DNA of 64,000 nucleotides from Ligustrum vulgare. Its lineage: Eukaryota; Streptophyta; Magnoliopsida; Lamiales; Oleaceae. Positions 36,301-47,279 of this stretch are shown piece by piece. The number at the start of each line of letters is the position of its first letter. Position 1 is the first letter of the stretch. A program made the position numbers and the translations under genes. The notes beneath the pieces were generated by a model, which was not told the origin of the DNA, ran no database searches, and saw only the letters and a program-made list of their open reading frames with translations. The stretch spans positions 2,249,501 to 2,313,500 of the forward strand of contig OY743189.1 of NCBI GenBank assembly GCA_963555705.1. The letters are read 5' to 3'.

Positions 36301-39300
36301 AAGATAACCTATCTTTATGGAATGGAGGAAGTATAAGATATTACCGTTTTTGATATTTCTATTTATTTTCTTTTATTAGTTGTTTTATGTCATTTAATTA
36401 TAATTAAGCCTATGTTCTTTAATGCAATTATTATAATTTATATACCAATTTATAAACAACACAATTTGCAAACCACATATTTTCTCTCTCCACTTTTTAA
36501 TCGCACATTTTACCTCAAAAATATAAATAAACCAATTTATAGTTGCTACAATGCCGTTGAGCAGAGACTTTGACTAAGATTAAAATTTATATTTTAATCC
36601 CTACCATACTGAGGCACATTCTTATCTTTATGCAAAGAATGAATCATGTGTTACAACAGGAGATGTTCCTCTAATTAGTATCGACTTAGTGCTTTAATAC
36701 TAAGTTAATCTATCATTTGATGAACTGTAATGGTTAGAAGTGTAGAATTTTCATTCATAATATTTGTATATACTAATGTTTATGTTTTAACATGATATTT
36801 TTGACAAATATTAATGATTTAACTTGTTCAATATGTGTTATATTTTTTATTTGCTAAATCGTGGTTTTAAATAGAACCACACAGGAAAAAGTTGTTTAGT
36901 TTGATTTGTTTTAAAAAGTGAAGTGCTTTGGCTTAGTTTGAAAAACTTCAATATGCTTTAAGTGGTTTGGTTTTGAAAATTACAAACTATCAAAATCAAA
37001 TCTCGTTTACCCCCAAATCTCATGCATGTACATGATGTGATTGTTGTATAAATCATATAGTTCTTGAAATCATTGTTCGATGCTCATTCTTTTCATAGTC
37101 ATCGTAATTGCCTTTTTTGGCTCAAAGCATCTCAAATAGACTTTGTATTTAAAGAGCGTCTTCTACATAATAAAGTGCATCTTTAAATTTAAAGAGCAAA
37201 ATTTTCGACACATTCCAACAAACTATTTATTTTTAGCTCTTTAGTTTACTTTTTTTTTTTTTTTTTTCAAAATATTTATTGTATTTCTTTACATTTAGTT
37301 AATATAAATGTAAATATAATATGTAATAAAGAACGATAATGTATAGAGCATATAAATAAAAATGATTTTTTTTTTTAAATGCATTTAATAATAGAGAGTG
37401 AGTTTGGGCTCTCCAATTTTGGAAAGTCAAACACACTCTAAATTAAAATGTTAAATTAAAGAGTTTATGAGGTAGAATTTTAAGGATTAGTTGTCTAAAT
37501 TAAAGAACATTTGATGTTTAAAGAGCATGTTGGGGATGCTCTTAAGTCATATCTTTGGGACTATTTAGCCTATTTTCTAAGCTTATTATGCATCAACATA
37601 TTCTCACTGGATATGTAGAGTAATTTTAAATTCTGTGTTACAGTAAAAAGAAAAAGTGAAAAGCAAAAGTTATTTACATGTCGGACAACCCATTGTTATA
37701 ACTTGTCTAAGTTGTTGAGTGATTCTCGAATGAATAGAATTTCTTTGCATTTTTTGGGTTCTCTTTTGCATTCTAGGTGGAACCTGGTTTTGTCCCCGCG
37801 TAAAGTTACGTGAATATTCTGAGTTTCTTTACATTTTTTTTTTTTTTTGCTTCTCTTAACGCACCAAAATATACTTGTACAGGGTATCAAAAGGTGTAAT
37901 GGATTTGCCAGGGAACTTTAATTCTGCCATGAGCAATGTCCCTTCTGCAAAGTCCCTGATGTACTTTGGATTGCTCCTCGCTGCTGGTGTCTTCTTTCTC
38001 TTTATTGCATTCACTATATTCCTTCCTGTAATGGTGCTGTCACCTCAGAAGTTTGCTATCTGCTTCACTATTGGATGTGCCTTAATCATCGGTTCGTTCT
38101 TTGCTCTAAAAGGTCCAAAAAATCAGCTTAGTCACATGTTATCAAAAGAGGTATTTTACTTGCACTTTTCTTATATTGAGGTTTTTCTTTTGCTTGAATT
38201 TTCCAGTCTATAAATATGGTTTATTCAGAGTGGGCCCGTTTGGGATCTGAAGAGAAGGGAACCAAACCGTATAGAACCGAGTACCAATTGGTATCATATA
38301 TGTGGAAGAACCGTGTGTACCATTTCCAATTATGGAACTGAACTGTAACGGACCATTTCCATGTAATAAAGAATTCGTATCCGCTCATTTTGAAGAGAGA
38401 AGTCTGAAAAATTTAAAATTTACAAGGCTAGTCAAATACCTTACCAACCACTCTATATATTATATAATATTTAAAAAATAGGGTTATATTGAGTTTTTGG
38501 TTATGGGTTTTAGAATCAAGAATTCGACCTAAGTTGATGATGTGACACCCCACTCCCTTGTAATCAAAGTCAAGATTATTTATTCAAAGTCATAAATCAA
38601 TTGCTTAAAGTCAAATAAGGACTTAATTGGAAAAAAATCACGAGGACTTGAATTAAGTAAATGATTTTTTATGGCTTCTATTTTACAATTACAATTACTT
38701 AAAGGATATAAATGAAATAAATTAGAATATCAAGGATTAAGTTTCAATTGATTGAATTAAATGATTAAATGTTATATTATTTGAAGATTTGGGGGCTTGA
38801 CTTGCATTTATATAATAATAACGTATTAAAATAAAAGGAAAGGGGTTCATTTTGGAAGGAGAAAGGGAGAAGGATTGAGAGACAGAGAGTGGGAAGGAAA
38901 ATAAAGAAAGGAGAAGAGGAAGAAGGAAGAGAAAAAAGAGAAGAATAATGGAAAAATAAGGCGGCGTTCTGTTTGTATTTTATTTTGTATTTTCATTTTC
39001 GAAAATATTTTATGTTTCCAGTTTTTATTTTTATTTTCAAATTTGCTGAAAACGCGTTTGATTTATCATTTTTAAAAACTGTTTTTGAAAATGAAAAGCT
39101 GGGAAACAAGTTCTGTTTAAAATTTTGCAGAATACTATTGGGAAACACGTTTTGTTTGAAATTTTGTAGAATACTACTGGTTCAAATTCAAATTTCCTTT
39201 CACAATACACTGAAAACATGGTTACTTACAACACACTAATGTGAGCACTAAGAGTCTATATTAATATATGTTGGTCAGGTTTGGAATTTGAGGAAGCTTT

Positions 39301-42300
39301 GTTTCTATTAAAATCTAGAAAATTCAAGTTCTTTCAAAACCACCAGAATCCATTTATAAGACATTTTTTGAAATATAACAAGAATTTCTACTTAATTTTT
39401 TTTTGTAATGTTGATATTGAATTTAATAAAACTTTATTTTAGGCTTAGGTTCCAAGTTAGGATAATTTCTTAAAAAATAAATAAATAAAATTATTTAGGC
39501 TTAGTTCCAAGCTAAAATAATTTTCCAAAAAAAAAAAAAATATTCTAATTTATTTTAAATTTAGTTCCAAGTAAAGATAATTCTTCAAAAAAAAAAACTT
39601 TATTTTAAGCTTAGTTCCAAACTAGGATACTTCTTAAAAAAAATAAAAATAAAAAGAATTTTCAAAACGCGTTTTTCGCTTTTTGAACATTTTTTGTTGA
39701 AACATTTAAAACGCTCAAAATGAGGTTTTGAGCGTTTTGCATTTTGGGTACAATTTTTTTTTTTTTTTTTCCAAAATGCGTTTTCGAAAATGGTAAAGAA
39801 AACGCTTTTTTTAGTGTTTTCGAAAATAAAAACAGAAAAAAACCTCAAAACAGCAAAAAGAACAGGGTCTAAGGTTTCAAAGATTTGTTTTTTCATTCTT
39901 CAATTTCTTCTTCAATTTCAATTTCTACAAGTAATCAACATATTTATTTATTAAGGAATAATATTTGATATTAGAGTTTATAGAAAATTTATTTATTTGC
40001 AAAATTTAGCAATGGTTAAAAGTTATTGACATGTTTATGAGATATTAAATAATAATATTTTAAGAAAAACATAAATATGGAAGATTTGATGTTGAAGTAG
40101 AAGAAATGTGAAATGAGTTTGTAAATTATAGCTTTAATATTTAAATTTTGTTATTTATATTATGATAACCATTACTTGATTTAAGGATTTGAGGTTTAAT
40201 TTCTCTATTATTCAAGTAAATTGAAGTTATTTTGGAGAAGTTGTGATACATGTGTTGAATTTGAATTTGAAATTCTCATGAGAATAGTGTTGTTTCTGTC
40301 AAGGATTGTAAAAATAGTTTTACATATACAAAATTGGTGCCACATATTAATATATTTTGGGAGTGCAGTGCAAGTTTTATTAATCATATGATTTTATTGG
40401 ATTTTAGTATGGAAGTGAAATTAAGTACTAATTGTTGGGGATTAAAAGTTAAAATAATTAATGTAAAGAATTTACACGTAATTAGTGACTTTAGCCTCCG
40501 TTTGGTAATAATGTGTGGTTTATAAATTGATTTATTAATGTTTTTGAGGTAAAAAGTAGTGGTTGAAGATTGGAGAGAGAAAATGTATTTGGTTAATAAG
40601 TGGTTTGGAAAACTGTGTAGTTTATAAACTGGTTTATAAACGAAGTTTATTTTGGTTTACCAAACGGATGCTTAGTTGGGATTTTGAGGATAAAAGTCAG
40701 AGATAACAAGTTATTAATAGTAAATTTTTATTTCTAGCGATCAGAATGATACTTGATTTACATTTGTGAAAGCATATGATTCATTAGGCTTCTATAAGGC
40801 ATGATATTTGGTAATTGACGGTAAAGAAATGAGAAATTTAAGATGTGCATCGGTCGACCTCGTTTTCAGCCTATAGCCCTGTGAGTGGAAAATATTAATT
40901 TTCGAAAAATAAGCACTTAAATACTTTGCTCTTGTTTGATGTTTAAAATGAGTTTATTTAAAATGAATACTGATTTTTAGGAGAACGTGTGGTTAAAAAG
41001 TAGATTTCTTTTTTTGGGTTATGTGTAATATTATTTTATTGATAAATATGTGATTAAAAAGAAGAGAGAATAATATATTAAAAATTTAAAGGGGGTCAAA
41101 CAGGGCCTTGTATGATTCTTACAAGATTACATGAAATGTTTGTTTATTATATTGCTTATTGTAAATTATAAAGTTGTAAAAGTTAATTATTTCAGATTAT
41201 TGAGCTAAACATCACGATTTCAGAATAAAATGGATTTATGTACAAGGAATTATTTTTAAAGTTACTCCAATTCAATTAAATTATTTTATCGACATATTAT
41301 ATCAGTATTAAATATTTCAATGTATGTAAAGTTTATTTTAAAATCACCAAAAGTACCTAGGTTGTTTTATCTGTTCTGCACTGATGTGAATGTGTCCACA
41401 GTGTATGACGAGACATGTTATTTTTTCGCTTTGCACTGGTGTGAATTTGTTTCCAAAGTGTATGACGAGATTATCAGAGATCTTTGGGATCTACTCTTGT
41501 ACACATATAGGCTTTGGGTCGTGACCAGGGTGCTTAGCCTTTGGGGTAGCTCTGCGTGCGTATAAACCAGATTACCAGACTATCAGTTTTCAGTGATCAT
41601 ATTTGAATGACTTTACCTTGTACTTCGAGATCACTATGTACATGAGTAAGGCTATTTATTTGGTAAATTTTTGTGTAATTTTTAGTATTATTATATTTTA
41701 TCAGATTCCAGATAACACAATTCAGTTTATTCAACTTACAAAATTCAGATTTCAGCTTATAGTATGATGAAATGACAGTTTACTAAGATTTCCATTGACA
41801 TTAGATACGTATATTCATTATACTTTACGATGGCCTATTTAGATTAAAGAATGAATGATTTCATAGTTCGAGCATATTTTTAGTATTAAAAATAATTATC
41901 AGAATTTATTTAAGTTATATAGCCCACGAGCCACTAATTTTTTTTTTAAATGTCTTTTTGTTTCAAAAAATATTCCCAGCCACGAGCAACTCATGGGCTT
42001 TGGCTCGTGGCTCGTTGCCCACGAGCCGCTTGTGCAAAAACGAGCTGAGCCGGGCTCAGCTCATTGCTCGGTTCGCTTGCTTGGCTCGTGTCCAAGCTCG
42101 TGGACTGGCCAAGCCCGTGGCTCATGTTTTGACCAGCTGAGCTGATCTCATTTACCATCTCTAAAGTTATAATAGAATAAACAAGCCTTCCTAATAAATA
42201 TGTATAATGGTAATATATACTTATTTTTGAACTCTCCACCCACTGAGTTATAATCTCATATTTTTTTCTTCCGTCGTTCTTAAAGGTAGTAGTTGAATTT

Positions 42301-43059
42301 GAGTTGAGCAATGTTGGAGCTGTTGATTAGCCGAGTCATGCCATTGACATAATTCAATTGTATGATTCATTGATTAAGCTGATGTCTTAACTATTTAACT
42401 ATATGAGTTTAATGTATTTTTGTAGTTTTCTATTCATTTGGGCTTTGTTGTAAATTATATTAAAATTGTTGAGTTGGTTATGCATAGTTTGGTTAATGTG
42501 TTAGTGAACCATGTGACTTCCAATATTTTTGAGATGATATATGTTTCGGAAACTTATATTGCATGTCAAGTTGTTTTAGTTCAATTTATAAAGGTGATTT
42601 TGACAAATTTTTTGTTTAAATTCTTAATGGTCAAAGAAGGTCAAGTCAGCGTTGATGGTGGGTTTTATGTCCATCATCGGAGCACGTCATGTCATGTCTT
42701 GAGTTCATTAGGGTGAATTGGGACGAGTCGTGTCAGATGAGTTCTCAGTTTTGTCCACAGCCCCACCCCTAAGGTTTATACTAGCGAGGGTATTTTTTGC
42801 TCCCCCCCTCTAACAATTGCTCTTACTGACCTTTTTTTTTTTTTTAATCCTGTTATTTTTGCTTCCGTTTCAGAGGCTTCCTTTTACACTGGGATTTATC
42901 AGCAGTATGGTGGGTACAATTTACGTATCCATGGTGCTTCACAGTTATATTCTCTCTGTTCTCTTCTCTGTGATACAGGTATCAATCAAATCCCTCTCTT
43001 TCATACTTAACTGAAAACTAGTTCCACATTACAGTTTTCTGCACCTTATGCTATTTTAG

Positions 43060-43094
<35 letters not shown>

Positions 43095-43675
43095 TATTTT
43101 TTTATTTTTTTTGAAATAATTCAACTCCGAGTAATTCCAGTTCGAGAACAGTTCAGTCACAAACTAAAACGGTAGATCTTTCTGACTAATATTTAAATAA
43201 TTGCCATCGAGAGTCTTGTCATTTCTGCTTATTGTGATGGATGATTGCCGTAGAGGTCTTTTCTTATTGTTTCCAAAATGTTCTTAACCCTAAAAAAGAA
43301 AGACATACGAACAAACAAACGAGGAGAAAACATGCTATATATATGTTGAATCCCCATGCGGTGTGATGAGATGCGATATTACACTGACCAATGTGGTATT
43401 AATGTCGAATTTGCCTTTTCGTTATTTGATATCATCATGAAATAAAGTAGACATTTTTTATTGTAAAATAAGATGATGTCCAATATATGGCAAGATAACG
43501 AAATAATTTATATATATGGTCGTATCTTTTCAACAGAGGTTTTGATAATCTGTCATATTGTTAGGTCCTTGGACTGTCATACTATGCGATCTCTTACTTC
43601 CCCGGTGGATCTGCTGGGATGAAGTTCCTCTCTTCGAGCCTCATGTCTTCTGTACTCAGATGTTTTGGAAGGTGA
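21179..43675 (+). CDS. SFT2: SFT2-like vesicle transport protein, 4 exons (join 21179-21372, 37883-38150, 42874-42978, 43565-43675)
   Basis: The four exons join in frame to 225 codons plus stop (678 nt). The protein is a Got1/Sft2-family tetraspanning membrane protein of the Golgi and endosomes, needed in yeast for fusion of endosome-derived vesicles with the Golgi. The N-terminus M-H-K-T-A-Q-T-W-F-T-G-G-P and the block S-L-L-A-D-W-N are plant SFT2 hallmarks. Residues 1-85 are cytosolic; four hydrophobic segments follow (about 88-110, 118-138, 153-175, 178-200), with the conserved P-Q-K-F-A-I-C-F-T and Y-F-P-G-G-S-A-G-M-K-F-L-S-S blocks. It ends C-F-G-R. All splice sites are GT-AG. Every key block is intact, so the gene is probably functional despite introns of 16510, 4723 and 586 bp. 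Confidence 0.93.
21728..23144 (-). repeat. 3' LTR of the intron-1 gypsy element
   Basis: 1417 bp, nearly identical over 1.3 kb to 30861-32169. It contains GC-rich palindromes (22686-22723 and 22758-22800) and ends TACACTTATCA at 23144. Confidence 0.88.
23145..23158 (-). other. Polypurine tract
   Basis: Minus strand TAGTTTGGGGGTGT directly adjoins the LTR start TGATAAGTG. This is the expected plus-strand priming site and fixes the element's orientation. Confidence 0.8.
23768..24045. repeat. Direct duplication of about 105 bp, 170 bp apart
   Basis: CCTGTAGCGAGCTTTAGGTC and the following TCAGTTGAGCTTAGG block occur at 23769 and 23941 with about 85% or better similarity over roughly 105 bp. It lies in the non-coding 3' interior of the gypsy element. 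A related sequence is found inverted near 62020-62160, so it belongs to the element family. Confidence 0.7.
24978..25505. mobile_element. hAT-type MITE, 528 bp, 8-bp TSD TATGAAAG
   Basis: It starts TAGGAATGGCAA and ends TTTGCCATCCCTA (imperfect terminal inverted repeat), with a perfect 8-bp duplication TATGAAAG at 24970-24977 and 25506-25513. Subterminal regions are extremely GC-rich (CGGGGCGGG runs) around an AT-rich core. The 8-bp duplication and TAGGG/CCCTA ends mark it as hAT. It encodes nothing. Confidence 0.88.
26186..26275. repeat. Four tandem copies of an ACCGTGCGAC-type palindrome unit
   Basis: Units of about 23 bp read CACCGTGCGACTGCAGGGTTAT with decay of the right arm in later copies (CCGCATGG, CCACACGG). 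The same palindrome family occurs in this element's LTRs and in other elements of the window. Confidence 0.75.
26670..27461 (-). pseudogene. Gypsy protease region, active-site Gly lost
   Basis: 263 codons. Residues 20-60 (F-L-N-M-L-R-K-L-H-I-N-I-P-F) are the conserved Athila/Tat block before protease, followed by L-P-P-K-L-R-D-P-G-S-F-S-I-P-C. The retropepsin motif is D112-L-V-A-S where D-L-G-A-S is normal, so the catalytic-loop Gly is Val. The rest of the domain is present, including L-I-L-G-R-P-F-L at 183-190. The frame then ends without reverse transcriptase. The Gly to Val change should abolish protease activity. Confidence 0.8.
27676..29013 (-). pseudogene. Gypsy Gag polyprotein with one in-frame TGA
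   Basis: Two open segments, 29013-28333 (226 aa) and its in-frame continuation to 27676, are separated by a TGA at 28335-28333. The first holds the retrotransposon Gag capsid core (A-I-D-W-L-D-S-R-P-P-A-S-I-T-T-W-N-D-L, then F-I-P/M-P-P-T-K-V-A-K-L and E-S-F-D-E-A). The second holds C-E-E-C-G-A-N-H-N-T-S-D-C-P, a zinc knuckle of C-x2-C-x4-H-x4-C form, and repeated T-D-Q-F-M/T-N-Q-F-M heptad-like units. The ATG at 29013 begins M-A-N-N-M-A-L. Apart from the stop it is well preserved. Confidence 0.85.
29815..30155. repeat. Large palindrome (inverted arms of about 160 bp) in the gypsy leader
   Basis: 29815-29975 is the reverse complement of 29980-30150. Shared blocks include AAACGCGTTTTC, GCTTTTCATTTTCG and CATTTTCGAAAATG, and the arms meet at CAGCCTTAGGTGGCG. 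The right arm is the start of the element at 29980-30860, so the left arm is probably a second, oppositely oriented copy end. Confidence 0.7.
29980..30860 (+). mobile_element. TIR element rich in ACGCGTTTTC words (copy 1)
   Basis: It starts GGTGGCGTTCTGTTTG and ends ACCTCAAAACAGCAAAGAG, with partial inverted similarity at the ends and several poly-A/T blocks at 30420-30655. CTTAG occurs at both edges. A second copy lies at 38957-39870. It has removed or displaced about 125 bp of the gypsy 5' LTR next to it. Class II non-autonomous, superfamily not decided. Confidence 0.55.
30861..32169 (-). repeat. 5' LTR of the intron-1 gypsy element, truncated
   Basis: 1309 bp matching 21853-23144. The part equivalent to the first 125 bp of the other LTR is missing, where the ACGCGTTTTC element adjoins, so the primer binding site is lost. 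Palindromes at 31695-31810 match those of the other LTR. Confidence 0.85.
32627..32773. repeat. Perfect 74-bp tandem duplication
   Basis: ACTAATTGTGGATGTTTGGA to TTTTGAAACCCTT occurs twice head to tail (32627-32700 and 32701-32773) with no mismatch seen. It lies in intron 1 outside the retroelement. Identity implies a recent event. Confidence 0.9.
33298..33583. mobile_element. Stowaway MITE, TA target duplication
   Basis: 286 bp beginning CTCCCTCCATCCC and ending GGGACGGAGAGAG, flanked by TA on both sides. This is the classic plant Stowaway (Tc1/mariner) terminus. The centre is AT-rich and non-coding. Confidence 0.93.
34560..35367 (-). pseudogene. Degenerate Gag fragment of the short LTR element
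   Basis: On the minus strand 35367-35056 reads G-W-I-H-R-V-D with aromatic residues after it. After a stop comes P-L-Q-T-W-E-E-L-K-K-L-M-S-A-R-F, the conserved W-x2-L...F end of a gypsy Gag core. Stops and frameshifts break the frame. 34150-34470 is also open on this strand but I recognise no domain in it. Confidence 0.5.
35701..35714 (-). other. Primer binding site of the short LTR element
   Basis: Minus strand TTGGTATCAGAGCA immediately inside the 5' LTR; complementary to the 3' end of initiator-Met tRNA. Confidence 0.8.
36049..36331. mobile_element. Stowaway MITE, older copy
   Basis: 283 bp, CTCTTTCCATCTCAC to TGGAATGGAGGAAG, flanked by TA. It is the same family as 33298-33583 with more decay. 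36332-37870 to its right is AT-rich intron with poly-T tracts and no feature I can support. Confidence 0.85.
37883..38150 (+). CDS. SFT2: SFT2 exon 2
   Basis: The acceptor TTGTACAG precedes GGTATCAAAAGG. The first base completes a Val codon and the exon reads V-S-K-G-V-M-D-L-P-G-N-F, then the first two membrane segments. It ends at a codon boundary before GTATTT. Confidence 0.93.
38541..41800 (+). mobile_element. Probable gypsy LTR in SFT2 intron 2, interrupted by a TIR element
   Basis: It starts TGTGACACCCCACTCCC and near 41500-41560 has GGGTCGTGACCAGGGTGCTTAGCC-type sequence, both familiar from plant gypsy LTRs (about 2 kb without the nested 0.9-kb element). The right end is not resolved. 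Open frames inside (for example 41320-41565) show no domain. Confidence 0.4.
38957..39870 (+). mobile_element. TIR element rich in ACGCGTTTTC words (copy 2)
   Basis: It begins GGCGGCGTTCTGTTTG and ends CCTCAAAACAGCAAAAAG, parallel to 29980-30860 over its whole length with small indels. TAAGG occurs on both sides as a possible target duplication. Contains A-runs at 39470-39660. Confidence 0.6.
41925..42165. repeat. GGCTCGTG-rich hAT-like repeat remnant
   Basis: Repeated GGCTCGTGG, CCACGAGCC and GAGCTGAGC words followed by TTTACCATCTCTAA, resembling the end of a plant hAT MITE. The left terminus is unclear. 42166-42873 is otherwise plain intron. Confidence 0.35.
42874..42978 (+). CDS. SFT2: SFT2 exon 3
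   Basis: 35 codons between CCGTTTCAG and GTATCA, reading R-L-P-F-T-L-G-F-I-S-S-M-V-G-T and the third membrane segment. A polypyrimidine tract precedes the acceptor. Confidence 0.93.
43062..43094. repeat. (ATT)n microsatellite in intron 3
   Basis: Eleven perfect TTA units followed by T-rich sequence. Confidence 0.9.
43565..43675 (+). CDS. SFT2: SFT2 exon 4 and stop
   Basis: Acceptor ATTGTTAG. The exon reads V-L-G-L-S-Y-Y-A-I-S-Y-F-P-G-G-S-A-G-M and ends C-F-G-R, TGA. The 3' UTR runs into 43676-43870; I see no canonical AATAAA before the retroelement remnant starts. Confidence 0.93.
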   Translation, partial: VLGLSYYAISYFPGGSAGMKFLSSSLMSSVLRCFGR

Positions 43676-43980
43676 CAAAAGAATATTGTTCTTTGCTATA
43701 TTTATTTTTACAACATTTGAGATATTTTATACGTTGGAAAAAAATGAGAGTGGTGCATAGCTTACATTGCTTTCTCTACGAATTTTGTTTAGTGCAATGC
43801 TTGATACGTAGCATTAGAAGGACCCAAATGCTATAATGACTATAATTTTAACTTTTCTTCTTTCTTAATACTTTAAAATTCATCTTGTAAACAAACCATT
43901 GGCTATTTACACGAGAAAGTCATTTGCGTAACTTACTTCCCGTCCTCAAAAATCATTCTAATTGCCTGAGAAGGCACATG

Positions 43981-44680
43981 TTATAAAACATGATTCCTGC
44001 TTTTGTAGCTTATAAAAGTATTAACTTGCAAGGCTTTCTTTATAACGTGATTTGGACACTTTTCGATCAAGTCCTTAAATCTTTCCCATACTTCATGGAA
44101 ACTCTCTAAATCATCTTGCTGAAATGTGAAAATCTCGTGTCTCAATTTAGTTACCTTCGATAGTGGAAAGGACTGTGTGAAATTTTTGTACGAGATCATT
44201 CCAAGTCCGTATACTTCCTACAAGTAGAGAATTCAACCATTCTCTTGCTCCATATCTAAGTGTATGTGGGAAGAGTTCAATTTGATTGCTTCGTCCGATT
44301 CATCATGAAAATTATAGTTTTCATTGATGTCCAAGAAACGTGAGACATGATTATGTGAATTCTCATGAGACTTCCCATAAAAGATATCCATTCTGGAACT
44401 ATAGAATGATGTTCGCCCCTATTTGAAAATTCGGTTGCCCAAATGCAGGATAGCGCAACATGTGGTGTGATAGATTGCCCAAGTGGCAAATCATCATCTT
44501 CATCAATTTCAACCGATCCTGTAATACTATGTTCTGTTCTGCCATGAGGCTTTCTTCCCGTTTCTTAATTCTTTGTTTGAAAGTGCATTCGATTTCTGAA
44601 TCAAAGGATACGAAGAGAAAAAACGATAATATAAACCAAAGTTGGAATTGTTTAATAAAACTAAAGCAAATAAATTAATC
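43981..44680 (-). pseudogene. Gypsy Gag fragment, frameshifted
   Basis: 43981-44199 reads V-T-K-L-R-H-E-I-F-T-F-Q-Q-D-D-L-E-S-F-H-E-V-W-E-R-F-K-D-L, the conserved Gag core of Athila/Tat elements, related to the intron-1 copy but from another family. 44277-44489 holds an upstream part in another frame. The left end is cut near 43870. Confidence 0.75.
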
Positions 44681-44689
44681 CTCGAAAAT

Positions 44690-46073
44690 GATGTAAAAAG
44701 CTTGTTCGTTTGATTTCGTAAGTGTATGTATCGTGACAAGTCATAAAGTAGTTTTTAAATCCAAGTATCGTCCCACAAAAACTATTATCTACTATCAATT
44801 TTTAAAGTATCCTAGCTTCAATCTGAATTAGAATAGTAACCAAAAAGAAAATAAAATAAAATTTGTGATGAGATTTTGTAACTAAAATTAAACTAAAATA
44901 ATAACGGTAAACTACTAAAATGTGGTTTGAGAAGATTATGAGATTTGGTAGTTATGAATTTTCGATTTCACTTAGATTATTTGACATTCATCTAATTCAA
45001 ATTTATTCAGCCCCTTTTCATACGTGTTAACAATCGAATTAACCTTTTATAGCTAGTGCTCTCTCTCGAGTACCACCAATCATATTCACATATCCCAAGT
45101 TACTATATCTCTATGTAAAATCTCACACACGCAAATGCATTCAATTTTAGTAATTCTATCAAGACTGTATACCCTATATTTACCTCTCGATCTCTTAAAA
45201 TACCTATGTTATTTATTGCACGAGCTAAAAATCAAACATTACCTCTCGGTTTCAGTCCTATCCTTAAATAAATCAATTGTGTGCCAGATAATTAAAGCAA
45301 TAAAAACACAATAAATAATTATCATATATTAAAGTGGCATGAATCTTGAAATTAAACAAATATTAAAATTCCTAAGCTAAATTGTTCACCCTAATATATA
45401 AAAAAAAAAAAAAAAAATTGACCACTCATAATGTCAGAATTAAAAAAATAAAGAATAAATGACATCACCGGGTTTAGTTACAAGAAATAAGATAAAACTC
45501 TCCAAATTATTGTTGATGAACGCCACACGAATCGAACAATTGTCCTTTGTTTCCTTAACTTATGCATTGTAAAACTCCCGATAATGGCCAAAGGCGATTT
45601 AAATCACTAAAAATTTTTGGAAATCAATTTCTGTTTTTCTTCCACTCTGTAACCGTCTGCCCTCTCTCTTCTTTCTTTCATGTCTACGTGTGTGTCTCGA
45701 TTTTATGTATTTAGGATCTTTTTCGTTTTTCTCCCCAGGTAACCTATTTGCCTTTAATTTCAATTTCAATCCAAAGAAGAAGTCCAATTCCATTCCTTGT
45801 CCCATTAGCCCAGTGTCCATTTAATGAATATATTGACTCCAAGTTCTTCTTGATTCAAACAATTGTTATTTAGTCCTTCAATTTCTCAATTGTGGAGTTT
45901 GATAATAAAACTTAAGAATTTATTCAATTTCATCCTTCTTGATCAGTAAATGCTCCAATCTCGAGTTTTCTCCTAACAAAGCCAAAAACACAAATAATTA
46001 AGTACCACATTCAAATAATACTGACAAAAGCTAATTTTGGTTGCTTAGATAAGTATAAATTTTATGCTTATCA
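44690..46073 (-). repeat. 5' LTR of a truncated minus-strand gypsy element
   Basis: On the minus strand it begins TGATAAGCATAAAATTTATAC (46073) and runs to about 44690, with gag sequence directly beyond it. Internal end approximate. No 3' LTR is present, so the element is 5' LTR plus partial gag only, lying just downstream of SFT2. Confidence 0.65.
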
Positions 46074-46389
46074 ATCATCCTAACGATTAACATGTCAGAC
46101 CTGATAGGTGTCATATCCAGCTAATCTAGGCTTGAGGCAACCTTAAATGAACTTAAAAGTGCCCTTATTCCCTGGATTGCCACCTTAAAAGCTGACTGAA
46201 AGAGCATGTTGTATAACGTTCAAACGTGTTATATGTATGGAAGATTTTGTATGAAATATGTTTTGTAAAAGCAATGTTATAGAAGATGTCTTATGAGGCA
46301 AAAGCCTATCGCTTCGAAAATACATGGCTTTCAATTAGTCTATAGAGTCCAAACATGAATATAAATAGGAAAATGCTACTTGTCTCACT

Positions 46390-47269
46390 TAGGGGTGGGC
46401 GTCGGGTGGTTCGATTCCGATTGGTTCGGGTATCTCAAGAACCGAAATCGAACCATACTTTTTCGATTTTTGTAAAATGGAGCCATTTGATTCCATTGAA
46501 TCGCAAGAACCAAACTATTCGGTTTTGGTTCGGTTTTGATTCTAATTCGATTCTATAATAATAATTATTTTTCGATAGCCTTATCGAGGAACATCAGGCC
46601 TCGGGAAGTGAGCAAATAACCTGAAATAAACTTCTACCGAATATACCAAGATCAAGGATTTCAAAAATCCTTTCACCCCAAAGAAAGTATAGGATTCTCC
46701 ATGAAACGAAAAATATTCATAAACAAAAATAGGAAACAAATGGCCTAGAAAGTTTTTCGGGCATGGTAATATAGTAAACTTGTGGGATGAATCATGAGTT
46801 TTAAATGGATTATTTTTAACTATTTTATATTTATATTTAAATATTTAATTAACTCCATCATGATCATTTACAACTTTGCTTATTAATAAGTTAGTCTCAT
46901 TTGATTTTCATTTATTAAGAATTTCAGTTCAAGTGTGAAGTTAAATGCTACAATGAGGTAGAGATGCAACAAATTTCATAAAAAGAAATTAATCGTTTTC
47001 ACTTTACCAAAAAAAATTACAAATTCTTTTGATTTTTAGTTTTAGGACAACCGACAACCAATTAAGACCATTAAAAAAAAAAATAAGGATCAAAGATCGG
47101 TTCTAACTTCGAGTTTTCGGTTCTAAAGGCGGAACCGAGAACCGAACCTAACCGAAAACCAATCGATTTTCGGTTTTAAAATTGATTTCCTATTTTATTT
47201 TTAAAATCATACGGTTTCGATTTTTTTGGTTCGGTTCCGGTTTGGTCATATCGGTTCCGATTTTCCCTA
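46390..47269. mobile_element. hAT-like element, 880 bp, TSD GTCTCACT/GTCCCACT
   Basis: It begins TAGGGGTGGGCGTCGGG and ends GATTTTCCCTA. The flanking octamers GTCTCACT (46382-46389) and GTCCCACT (47270-47277) differ at one base. Subterminal GGTTCGGTTTCGATT repeats occur in inverted orientation at the two ends. The middle is AT-rich without a transposase. Confidence 0.75.
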
Positions 47270-47279
47270 GTCCCACTCA

